7,283 nucleotides of DNA from a bacterium (GTDB lineage: Bacteria; Desulfobacterota; UBA8473). A program made the position numbers and the translations under genes. Shown here one piece after another: positions 1 through 5,400 of this stretch (the stretch's first letter is position 1; each line of letters starts with the position of its first letter). Under the pieces are notes generated by a model, which searched no databases, was not told the origin of the DNA, and saw only the letters and a program-made list of their open reading frames with translations. Where the stretch lies: positions 1,523 through 8,805 of the forward strand of contig WOUX01000126.1 of NCBI GenBank assembly GCA_009773075.1, read 5' to 3'.

Positions 1-29
1 GATTGGCCATCACCACTGGAAAATTATCT

Positions 30-209
30 TCAGCGCTTTTGCGCTGTTTCTTCTAATATCAGATTTTCAGTAGAAAGGTTGAAGATGTCTTCCAGTTTAT
101 ATGAAAATATGTGAAAATATGGGGAAATATGGGGAAAATATGGGGGAAAATATGGGAAAATATGGGAAATATGGGGACACTTCCCGTATTTATTTAATAT
201 CCTTTTCAT
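30..209 (-). CDS. Possible small ORF (59 aa) reading through a tandem repeat
   Basis: Not recognised as any family. The ATG at 207-209 is preceded by AGGAG (218-222) at an 8-base spacing, a good ribosome binding site, and lies about 20 bases after the stop of the upstream PIN toxin gene, so it could be the third gene of that operon. The predicted protein starts MKRILNKYGKC. It then has an aromatic/proline-rich stretch (about residues 12-37, built from HIS, HIF, PYF and similar triplets) that is simply the translation of the tandem repeat at 101-176. It ends in a more ordinary acidic tail (KLEDIFNLSTENLILEE) with its stop at 30-32. The repeat units vary from 8 to 12 bases, yet the frame stays open across all of them. 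No signal peptide or catalytic motif is visible. It may equally be an old short gene invaded by repeat expansion, or a chance ORF. Confidence 0.35.
   Translation of the reverse strand: MKRILNKYGKCPHISHIFPYFPPYFPHISPYFHIFSYKLEDIFNLSTENLILEETAQKR
101..176. repeat. Degenerate tandem repeat, consensus ATGGGGAAAAT
   Basis: Seven head-to-tail units begin at 101, 109, 119, 129, 140, 152 and 162, with an eighth partial unit (ATGGGGACAC) at 171. Unit length ranges from 8 to 12 bases because the G run (1-5) and the A run (3-4) vary; the second unit has GTG in place of the G run. This looks like slippage-prone satellite DNA. The units are too short and have no spacers, so this is not a CRISPR array. 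Confidence 0.85.
167..191. repeat. Inverted repeat around GGGGACAC at the edge of the tandem array
   Basis: AAATATGGG (167-175) can pair with CCCGTATTT (183-191) across a 7-base loop, nine pairs including one G-T. It closes the tandem array on the toxin side. There is no T tract on the minus strand after it, so it is not a canonical intrinsic terminator. From memory, similar GGGGACAC palindromes flank REP-associated (IS200-like) transposases in many genomes. No transposase is visible here. Confidence 0.5.
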
Positions 210-228
210 AACCCCATCTCCTAAAAAT

Positions 229-627
229 CTATGGCACTACTTGAAATTTCATTATCTGGAAATGACTGTCAAACGAAAAAGCCATGTCTATCTTTAACCT
301 CTCCATTACTGCAAAGCTTGTGCAGTCAGTGTAACTGAAATCTTTATCTCTGTATTTAAGAAAAATCTCCCACGCCCTTTCTTCATCTTCATCCTTTACT
401 GCAATAATGCTTAAAAAACCGCTTTGTTTAAGCCTTTCTCCGAAATCTCTGGCAACTCTCCAACCGAGTCTGCTTCTGATAAGGGTTATAGTTTCATCAA
501 ATATGAAATTCGTGGTCAAGAGAGGGATTTTATTGTTTCTTAAAAAATGCTCTGCAACTGTATGGTCAGGGTCTTTTTTATCAACAACCGCATACCATGC
601 CCCTGTGTCAATAAATAGCCTTTTCAC
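229..627 (-). CDS. vapC: VapC-like PIN-domain toxin ribonuclease (second TA module)
   Basis: The 132-residue protein spans a whole PIN domain, which in VapC toxins is a Mg2+/Mn2+-dependent endoribonuclease that cuts tRNA or rRNA and arrests growth. The acidic active-site residues are all visible: D7 in the FIDTG start motif, E45 (FDET), D101 (SYTDC) and D120 (FSFDSHF). Length is normal for the family and nothing looks truncated. The start is GTG at 625-627, sharing a 4-base GTGA overlap with the antitoxin stop and preceded by AGGAAG five bases upstream. Translation is therefore probably coupled to the antitoxin. It would act in the cytoplasm and be held inactive in a complex with the upstream ribbon-helix-helix protein. 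RNA target unknown. It differs clearly in sequence from the other PIN protein in the window (4624-5037), so the two modules are not a recent duplication. Confidence 0.9.
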   Translation of the reverse strand: MKRLFIDTGAWYAVVDKKDPDHTVAEHFLRNNKIPLLTTNFIFDETITLIRSRLGWRVARDFGERLKQSGFLSIIAVKDEDEERAWEIFLKYRDKDFSYTDCTSFAVMERLKIDMAFSFDSHFQIMKFQVVP

Positions 628-878
628 TTTTTCTTCCTTTTCGCATATAGGAATTTATCATGTTCTCTTGCCACAGGAGAGCCATCTCCGGCGCCGAGAC
701 CTATTATGCCCCAGAGAGAATCCTTTTCCGCCCTTACTGCCTGTCTTGACAATTTTTCCGCAATCAAGTCGCGTATGATGCCCGATAGGCTTTTCTTTGT
801 CTTTTTTGACATCTCAAGCAACGCCTCATATTGCCAGTCTTCAAGAGATATCTGTGTTCTATGTTTTGAAGTTTCCAT
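624..878 (-). CDS. vapB: VapB-like ribbon-helix-helix antitoxin (second TA module)
   Basis: This 84-residue protein has an N-terminal ribbon-helix-helix pattern (about residues 6-45: the strand RTQISLEDW followed by two helices ending in LIAEKLSRQ), the DNA-binding fold of CopG/VapB antitoxins. The C-terminal part, with LWGIIGLGAGDGSPVAREHD and a basic end (AKRKKK), matches the toxin-wrapping tail usual in VapB partners of PIN toxins. Start at ATG 876-878 is supported by GGAGG (886-890) seven bases upstream. It overlaps the downstream toxin by 4 bases. Family knowledge: it should neutralise the PIN toxin and, as a complex, repress its own promoter. The promoter and direct repeats just upstream (893-925) fit that. 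Confidence 0.88.
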   Translation of the reverse strand: METSKHRTQISLEDWQYEALLEMSKKTKKSLSGIIRDLIAEKLSRQAVRAEKDSLWGIIGLGAGDGSPVAREHDKFLYAKRKKK

Positions 879-892
879 ATTTCCACCTCCGA

Positions 893-925
893 TTACATCT
901 TACATCATGCATCATATTATGTCAA
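893..925 (-). promoter_or_regulatory. Promoter and putative autoregulatory operator of the second TA module
   Basis: On the minus strand a perfect -35 TTGACA (920-925) is followed after 17 bases by -10 TAAGAT (897-902, four of six consensus matches). The -10 lies within two adjacent direct copies of GATGTAA (893-899 and 900-906), and an ATGCAT palindrome lies in the spacer. Ribbon-helix-helix antitoxins usually bind short repeats over the -10, so these are candidate operator half-sites. The promoter fits in the 70-base gap between the ankyrin-caspase stop and the antitoxin start. Confidence 0.65.
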
Positions 926-948
926 TCTTGATACAACTCTCTAACTCT

Positions 949-2436
949 TTACTTCCTCAACCCAAACTTTCCCTTCAACTTTTCTGGTTCAGGATTTATG
1001 CTTGGGCTTTGCTGGACATTGATTGCCTTTGCCTCGTCTTCTACCAGTGGCTTTATATATTCATAAATCTCAGCTATGGTTTTTTTGCCATCCTTCAACG
1101 CCTTGAGGAAATAGTATGTGAATATGCCGTGCCCTTTTTCTGGAGATGATGTAGAAATCTGTGTTCCTAGTGTTGCAGATAGGACTGCAATATTCTGCGG
1201 TAAAACGAAACCCTCTGTCATCATCACCAAAGGTCTTGCCCCTTTTGCAAGAACGCTCCTTCCGCCAGCGCCTGAAAAGCATGAGTCAAGAATAACTGTT
1301 ACTTCTGCAACCTGAAGTTTAGCCAGAGTGTCATAAAGACTTTTAAGCGGATAACCTGTATCAGAGAGGTAGTTTGGGTCTCCATCAAACGGCACAATAT
1401 AAGCATCTCCTGTTTTTGGCTCTGGCGCTCCATGCCCTGAATAATACACAAATACCCTGCTTTCAGGCTTCGCCTTGTTTGGAAGCCACGTCTTTATAAT
1501 CTTTTCAATGGCTGACTTGGTCGCACGTTCATCCAAAAGCAGTTCTATGTTTCTCGGCTTAAAGCCCAATGCCTTTACATAATCACCCACCAGTTTTGCA
1601 TCGTCATACGAATAATCGGATTTTGGAAGGCTCTGGTAGCCTTCTATGCCGATGATGACTGCAAGATCGTCATCTCTCATTATCCTCTCCGATTGGTTGA
1701 AGGAGGGTCTGTCTATGTCAGATTGAATGACGGAAGACTTGGTTTCTTGCTTCTGAGTCTTGGCCGTTTCAGCAACGACTTCTTTAATTATCTCCTTCAT
1801 CTCTTTTGCCTTCTGCATTTCTATCTCTTTCGCCTTCAACATTTCTATCTCTTTTGCCCTAGCTATCTCTTGCTCCTTTTCTTTCTGCTGTGCAATCTTA
1901 TCTTGTTTGGCCTTAATCGGCTTTAATGCTGCAAGGCAAGCCTCAACAGATGAACGCCACCAATACATGATGTTTTTCTCACATGCAATTATTGCATATT
2001 CCAGATCAGCACCCTTTTCTAACAGAAGGTATACAATAGCAGTTTTTCTGTCGTGCGCTGCCCACATTAAAGGTGTAATACCTAACCCATCACTTTGATT
2101 TACATTCGCGCCTTTCTCGATCAAAAGGCTTATGAAAGCAATATCACCAGCTTGTACGGCATGTATTAAAGGTGTATATATATATCCGACTCGATTGACA
2201 TCTGCACCCCTCTCAATCAACAATTTTGCTGTATCAAAATGCCTATATGCTATTGCCCAATTTAACGGTGTTAGAGAAGGGTCACCACCTGCCTCATGAA
2301 TGTTAGCTCCGCTATCAAGCAGGGCTTTAACCTGCTGGATGTCGCCCCTCCTTGCCGCATCCGTCAACGGTGTCATACACCCTACCATCGAGCCTGCTAA
2401 TGCAAAGATTAAAATTACTGCAAATATCCCTTTCAT
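949..2436 (-). CDS. Ankyrin-repeat, caspase-family (peptidase C14) lipoprotein
   Basis: 495-residue predicted cysteine peptidase. Order of parts: signal peptide ending in SMVGC, with C20 the likely lipidated residue (Met at -3 is unusual; Met at +2 gives no inner-membrane retention signal); four ankyrin repeats (about 22-48, 56-82, 88-114, 121-146); a Lys/Glu-rich helical, probably coiled-coil, stalk (172-230) with an 8-residue repeat; and a C14 caspase-like domain (255-480). The catalytic dyad is intact: H335 in YYSGHG and C386 in LDSCFSG. The Asp two residues before Cys is typical of metacaspases and suggests cleavage after Arg or Lys. The start is set at ATG 2434-2436 because AGGAGG lies six bases upstream; the longer ATG at 2455-2457 would put that site inside the gene. 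The caspase domain closely resembles the one at 3093-4565. Substrate unknown; it probably acts at the outer membrane or periplasm. Confidence 0.88.
   Translation of the reverse strand: MKGIFAVILIFALAGSMVGCMTPLTDAARRGDIQQVKALLDSGANIHEAGGDPSLTPLNWAIAYRHFDTAKLLIERGADVNRVGYIYTPLIHAVQAGDIAFISLLIEKGANVNQSDGLGITPLMWAAHDRKTAIVYLLLEKGADLEYAIIACEKNIMYWWRSSVEACLAALKPIKAKQDKIAQQKEKEQEIARAKEIEMLKAKEIEMQKAKEMKEIIKEVVAETAKTQKQETKSSVIQSDIDRPSFNQSERIMRDDDLAVIIGIEGYQSLPKSDYSYDDAKLVGDYVKALGFKPRNIELLLDERATKSAIEKIIKTWLPNKAKPESRVFVYYSGHGAPEPKTGDAYIVPFDGDPNYLSDTGYPLKSLYDTLAKLQVAEVTVILDSCFSGAGGRSVLAKGARPLVMMTEGFVLPQNIAVLSATLGTQISTSSPEKGHGIFTYYFLKALKDGKKTIAEIYEYIKPLVEDEAKAINVQQSPSINPEPEKLKGKFGLRK
1798..1857 (-). repeat. 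24-base in-frame repeat encoding the helical stalk
   Basis: Two full copies of a 24-base unit and a third partial one encode AKEIEMLK, AKEIEMQK and AKEM (residues 194-213 of the ankyrin-caspase protein). The register is kept at 8 residues. Such units change copy number by recombination, so the stalk may vary in length between strains. Confidence 0.8.
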
Positions 2437-2442
2437 CCCCCA

Positions 2443-2448
2443 CCTCCT
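2443..2448 (-). promoter_or_regulatory. Ribosome binding site that fixes the ankyrin-caspase start
   Basis: AGGAGG, six bases before ATG 2434-2436. It lies downstream of the alternative ATG at 2455-2457, which follows immediately after the TAA of the preceding small gene and has no comparable site of its own. Confidence 0.8.
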
Positions 2449-2457
2449 GAAAATCAT

Positions 2458-2634
2458 TTACTTCCCCTCTCTAAACCTATCCTGCAATTCAATGACCCTC
2501 TTGCTGTATCCTTTTCTTAGGAGGTTTCCCATATAAAGCCATTTAAGTCGTAACTCAATGGGCTTCTCTCTATATCTTTCAATCGCCTCTTTGCTCAAAT
2601 AGTAATCAAAACCTATAGTTTTACTTTTTCTCAT
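2458..2634 (-). CDS. Small basic protein of unknown function (58 aa)
   Basis: I do not recognise a named family. The ORF starts at ATG 2632-2634, overlapping the last 14 bases of the broken nucleotidyltransferase gene, and ends with TAA at 2458-2460. There is only AAGG directly against the start and an in-frame TGA just upstream, so translation probably depends on coupling to the preceding gene. The protein starts MRKSKTIGFDYYLS, is rich in Lys/Arg/Glu, and has a probable helical core (IELRLKWLYMGNLLRKG, residues 26-42) followed by VIELQDRFREGK. No signal peptide or membrane segment. The base composition and amino acid make-up look like a real cytoplasmic protein. The overlap with the nucleotidyltransferase suggests the two formed a pair, possibly with this protein as partner, but that is inference. 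Confidence 0.65.
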   Translation of the reverse strand: MRKSKTIGFDYYLSKEAIERYREKPIELRLKWLYMGNLLRKGYSKRVIELQDRFREGK

Positions 2635-3084
2635 CCTTCAATTCCTTTAAATATCTTATATCTGCCTTATCCTGCTGTCTCCCTGTCCTTTCCTTCATCT
2701 TTATGAGATCGTCAACCGAGACTACAGGGATTGTAACACCATGAAGCTTAATCTCATTGATTCTTTTATGTGCCTTATCATAATCTACAGGTGAATCAAT
2801 CACAATGTCTATCTCTGAAATAGCCCATTCGGGGTTTACAAGATTAAACGCCTTCATATTCTTGTTTTTTATCCAGCCTTCCCTCTTATCCTTCTCTGCA
2901 AATTCCATGATGTCCACAGGCATCTTTAAATTGTTTCTAAGTTCTTATCCTCAAGGTCAAGTATCAGGTCTATATCATAAGTCATTCTTGGAATACCATA
3001 AAGGTTGACTGCTATGCCACCGACAACAATATATCTAATCCCTTTTTCGTTTAATCGCTTAAATATAGCAAGATAATCAAGCAT
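2621..3084 (-). pseudogene. Nucleotidyltransferase-fold gene broken by an internal frameshift/deletion
   Basis: Two pieces in different frames make one protein. The first (ATG 3082-3084 to TAA 2926-2928, 52 residues) starts MLDYLAIFKRLNEKGIRY and contains VVGGIAV followed by DIDLILD, the GG and D-x-D signature of the nucleotidyltransferase superfamily (AbiEii/MNT-like). The second (ATG 2921-2923 to TAA 2621-2623, 100 residues) continues with PVDIMEFAEKDKREGWIKNK and later IPVVSVDDLIKMKERTGRQQDKAD, the usual C-terminal part of these proteins. The frame changes by 2 at about 2924-2945, and compared with relatives as I recall them about a dozen residues are missing at the junction, so I infer a small deletion rather than a base-calling slip. 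AAGGA (3090-3094), overlapping the stop of the caspase gene upstream, is a good ribosome binding site. The second piece might still be made by coupling, but it lacks the catalytic Asp residues. Confidence 0.8.
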
Positions 3085-3092
3085 CTTTGTCC

Positions 3093-4565
3093 TTATTTTT
3101 CTGTCAACTTCTGCTTAATTAAGTCAATTGGTGCAATCAGTTGAGGTGATTGTTCGTTATTGTAGGTTTTTCTTGCAATGCGTTCCACTTGCGGTTTTAT
3201 ATAATTGAACAATTCCCCTATTTCTATTCTTCCGTCTCCATTGGCATCACTTTCACCCTTCAATCCCTTTAGCATAAAGTAAGTAAACAGCCCATGCCCT
3301 TTTTCTTCATATGTTGAACTTATCTGGTCTCCTGATGCAGCAGAAAAGACTGCAAGCTTTGGTGGTATTACGTAAGTATCCATTGACATCACTAGCGGCC
3401 TTGCACCTTTCGCTATTACAGACCTTCCACCGGCCCCAGAAAAGCAGGAATCGAGTGCAACTATAATCTCTTTTGCCTGAAGTTTTCCAAGGGAATCGTA
3501 AAGTCTTTTTAGAGAATAGCCAGTCTGGTCAATAAATGATGGGTCGCCGTCATAGGGAACAAGATAGGCATCTCCTGTCTTTGGATTCGGTGCGCCATGA
3601 CCTGAATAGTAGATAAAGACAGAACTGTCCTTTTCTACATTATTCCAGAGCCACTTTTCAAAGTATTTTGCTAAATCTACATTTGTAGCGTGTTCATTTA
3701 ATAGTGTAACAACATTTTCTTCCGGATAGCCCATTACCTTTATAAGATAGTCTGTCATAATCTTTGCATCATGCACTGCATAATCAGCCTTCGGAAGCTT
3801 CTGGCGATAGTTTTCAATACCTATTACAATTGCATAGGAATTTTTGTTTGGCTTTGCTTTGACTGATGGTAGTTCATCCACATCGGATTTGACGATGGGT
3901 AATTCCTTTCCGGACGGCTTTAAAGTTATAGTTTCGGATACTCCTTTTGTAGAAACAAATGCATGAATCTCACGTGAAAAAGTTATAACTTTAGCGGCCT
4001 CTTGCAAAACAGCAACTACCGATTCTGCAGCTGCACTTCCAGTCGCTTCCAAAAATTCATTCCCACTCATCATGGAATATGTTTTTCCCGGAATTTTAGG
4101 TGAACTTATTATTCCTTCCCATACGAGCATTCCTTTCATATCATAAACAGCAAGTTTAATAGATATTTTTGCAAGAGCCTTTCCTGTGACAGCACCTGCA
4201 CCGGCATACCAGTGCTGGAATTTTTCAACCTTGGGGATGACAATTGCATCAATGTCTTGCGGATACGGCTTGCCTTTCACTAAAACTGCTTTATTAAAAA
4301 CAGGAGATAAAATATTAAAAACATTCTTCTTGATCATCTGTCCCAAGAGAAAAGTAAATGTTCCCTCAAGGGAGTTATCTGTTTGTCCAGTGAACGTATA
4401 ATTTTCCATCTGGTCGGTTATAAGAATTGCTATATTCAATGGTATTTTTTGGACAATGTCAGGTGGGGTTGCAGTAACATCTACCATAGGTACGTTGTAA
4501 TGTCCTGCACATCCCACAGTTAAAAATGATAATAAAAATATAATAAGTACTCCCCACCTTTTCAT
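3093..4565 (-). CDS. Caspase-family (peptidase C14) lipoprotein with an EF-hand-like loop
   Basis: 490-residue predicted cysteine peptidase, probably outside the cytoplasm. The signal peptide (MKRWGVLIIFLLSF) ends in LTVGC with C19 as the likely lipidated residue; Ala at +2 favours outer-membrane sorting. Residues 40-195 form an unrecognised alpha/beta domain (strands such as LNIAILITD and IDAIVIPKVEKF, and a Gly/Ala-rich turn AGAGAVTGKALAK) that recalls small outer-membrane accessory lipoproteins. A linker (200-240) leads to the C14 domain (242-485) with H323 in YYSGHG and C374 in LDSCFSG, so the dyad is complete. The Asp before the catalytic Ser-Cys pair predicts basic P1 specificity, as in metacaspases. 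DANGDGRIEIGE (440-451) is a textbook 12-residue EF-hand calcium loop. GGAGG (4573-4577) lies seven bases before the ATG. It follows the VapC gene by 58 bases with no clear promoter between them. Natural substrate unknown. Confidence 0.88.
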   Translation of the reverse strand: MKRWGVLIIFLLSFLTVGCAGHYNVPMVDVTATPPDIVQKIPLNIAILITDQMENYTFTGQTDNSLEGTFTFLLGQMIKKNVFNILSPVFNKAVLVKGKPYPQDIDAIVIPKVEKFQHWYAGAGAVTGKALAKISIKLAVYDMKGMLVWEGIISSPKIPGKTYSMMSGNEFLEATGSAAAESVVAVLQEAAKVITFSREIHAFVSTKGVSETITLKPSGKELPIVKSDVDELPSVKAKPNKNSYAIVIGIENYRQKLPKADYAVHDAKIMTDYLIKVMGYPEENVVTLLNEHATNVDLAKYFEKWLWNNVEKDSSVFIYYSGHGAPNPKTGDAYLVPYDGDPSFIDQTGYSLKRLYDSLGKLQAKEIIVALDSCFSGAGGRSVIAKGARPLVMSMDTYVIPPKLAVFSAASGDQISSTYEEKGHGLFTYFMLKGLKGESDANGDGRIEIGELFNYIKPQVERIARKTYNNEQSPQLIAPIDLIKQKLTEK

Positions 4566-4623
4566 AATCCCACCTCCCTCAAATACAAAAGCAACCTCTT
4601 AAATAATCTCATCTTAGTCCGCT

Positions 4624-5037
4624 CTACGAGTCATCGACCTGACAATACTGTGTTATTATCTGCTGTACCTTCAGGTAGTAGCTGTCGGTAGTTACAACTT
4701 TTAACCCATGCTGCATGGCAGAAGCAGAAATCCATAAATCATTGGTAGGTATCGGGGTAACTTCTTTCCTGAGATGATTAACAATCACAGCATATCTTTC
4801 TGATGTCTCTTCATCAATAGCCACAACCTTAACCCTTGGGGAAGAAAGAAACTCCTCAAGAATCGTCCTGTTTTTCTTTTCACTTTTCCCCATTATGAAG
4901 CCGGCTAATAGTTCACCGAGTATCACAGAATTTAGAAATATCTCGTCAGCCTGCTGAATTGATAACTTAATCTCAGAGTTTCCTCTCAGGTAGGAAGAAT
5001 AAGCAGATGTATCCAGCATTATCTTGTTTTTTTCCAT
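4624..5037 (-). CDS. vapC: VapC-like PIN-domain toxin ribonuclease (first TA module)
   Basis: 137-residue PIN protein of normal length and very typical VapC appearance. Active-site acids are D9 (MLDTSAY), E42 (ILGELLAGF), D100 (IPTNDLWISASA) and D118 (VTTDSYY). The TNDLWIAA-like motif is a hallmark of tRNA-cleaving VapC toxins. It would cleave RNA in the cytoplasm when the antitoxin is lost. The start (ATG 5035-5037) overlaps the antitoxin gene by 19 bases and has GAGGA a few bases upstream. An internal Met at residue 7 is a weaker alternative. The stop (TAG 4624-4626) is followed after 58 bases by the caspase lipoprotein gene, so a read-through transcript from the TA promoter would include the caspase. 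Confidence 0.92.
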   Translation of the reverse strand: MEKNKIMLDTSAYSSYLRGNSEIKLSIQQADEIFLNSVILGELLAGFIMGKSEKKNRTILEEFLSSPRVKVVAIDEETSERYAVIVNHLRKEVTPIPTNDLWISASAMQHGLKVVTTDSYYLKVQQIITQYCQVDDS

Positions 5038-5297
5038 AATTCCTCATCCACTTTTCGCTGTAATTGAAGGTTGTTATCGAATGCCACAGCCTCATTTTTC
5101 GACCATACACCAGACAGATTGTCCAGATCATGATACAGCGCTTTCTTCTTTCTGTCCTTTGTTTTTACACCTGTTGCCTTTTCAAGCAGCGTAATAAACG
5201 CCTTATTAAGACTTAAACCTTTTGCTTTTGCTTCCTTTTTAACCATCGCTTCAATCTCATCAGGTATACTCCTCAGCGTAATCTGTTTCACGTGCAT
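5019..5297 (-). CDS. vapB: VapB/FitA-like ribbon-helix-helix antitoxin (first TA module)
   Basis: 92 residues from ATG 5295-5297. A GTG at 5298-5300 directly upstream would add one residue, but it is formed by the end of the AAGGGGGG ribosome binding tract, so the ATG is more likely. Residues about 3-42 form a ribbon-helix-helix DNA-binding domain (strand KQITLRSIP, then two helices with KAKGLSLNKAFITLLEKA). The C-terminal half, DLDNLSGVWSKNEAVAF and QRKVDEELWK, is the characteristic toxin-binding tail of antitoxins paired with PIN toxins. The gene overlaps the toxin by 19 bases. Expected role: block the PIN active site and, with the toxin, repress the promoter at 5336-5364. Confidence 0.9.
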   Translation of the reverse strand: MHVKQITLRSIPDEIEAMVKKEAKAKGLSLNKAFITLLEKATGVKTKDRKKKALYHDLDNLSGVWSKNEAVAFDNNLQLQRKVDEELWKKTR

Positions 5298-5335
5298 CAC
5301 CCCCCTTGACCCTAAAAGTGATTCATAATGATTCT

Positions 5336-5392
5336 ATTATTGCAGCAATACTTGTTTATGTCAAGAATATACATGGGTTACGGTATATACAT
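5336..5392 (-). promoter_or_regulatory. Near-consensus promoter and candidate operator of the first TA module
   Basis: Minus-strand -35 TTGACA (5359-5364, perfect) and -10 AATAAT (5336-5341, five of six) are separated by exactly 17 bases and lie about 40 bases before the antitoxin start. Directly upstream of the -35 are two copies of ATGTATAT (5367-5374 and 5385-5392) whose starts are 18 bases apart, close to two helical turns. They could be a repressor or activator site. No terminator is visible between this promoter and the caspase genes. Confidence 0.7.
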
Positions 5393-5400
5393 AGAATACC

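Noticed and set aside
31..50. CAGCGC-TTTT-GCGCTG hairpin with a short pyrimidine tract, as a plus-strand terminator
   Set aside because: Only a 6-pair stem with an interrupted T run (TTTCTTCT), and there is no plus-strand gene for it to end. It falls in the last codons of the possible minus-strand ORF.
1..111. Plus-strand frame open from the left edge to TGA at 109-111
   Set aside because: About 36 codons with no start visible, on the strand opposite every other gene, ending inside the tandem repeat and overlapping the better-supported minus-strand ORF.
101..180. CRISPR array
   Set aside because: The units are 8-12 bases and contiguous with no spacers, and no cas gene is present.
407..1149. 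Plus-strand ORFs opposite the second TA module and caspase
   Set aside because: They are antisense to well-supported genes with intact motifs, and have no ribosome binding sites or recognisable domains; the same applies to the other plus-strand ORFs.
2437..2457. Longer N-terminus for the ankyrin-caspase protein (ATG at 2455-2457)
   Set aside because: It would place the AGGAGG site inside the coding sequence and add charged residues before the signal peptide; the inner ATG gives a standard lipoprotein signal.
949..4565. Known bacterial defence systems built on caspases (CRISPR-linked TPR-CHAT, gasdermin pairs, NLR-like sensors)
   Set aside because: There is no cas gene, gasdermin-like partner or NTPase sensor in the window, and both proteins carry lipoprotein signals, so a cytoplasmic immune role is not supported.
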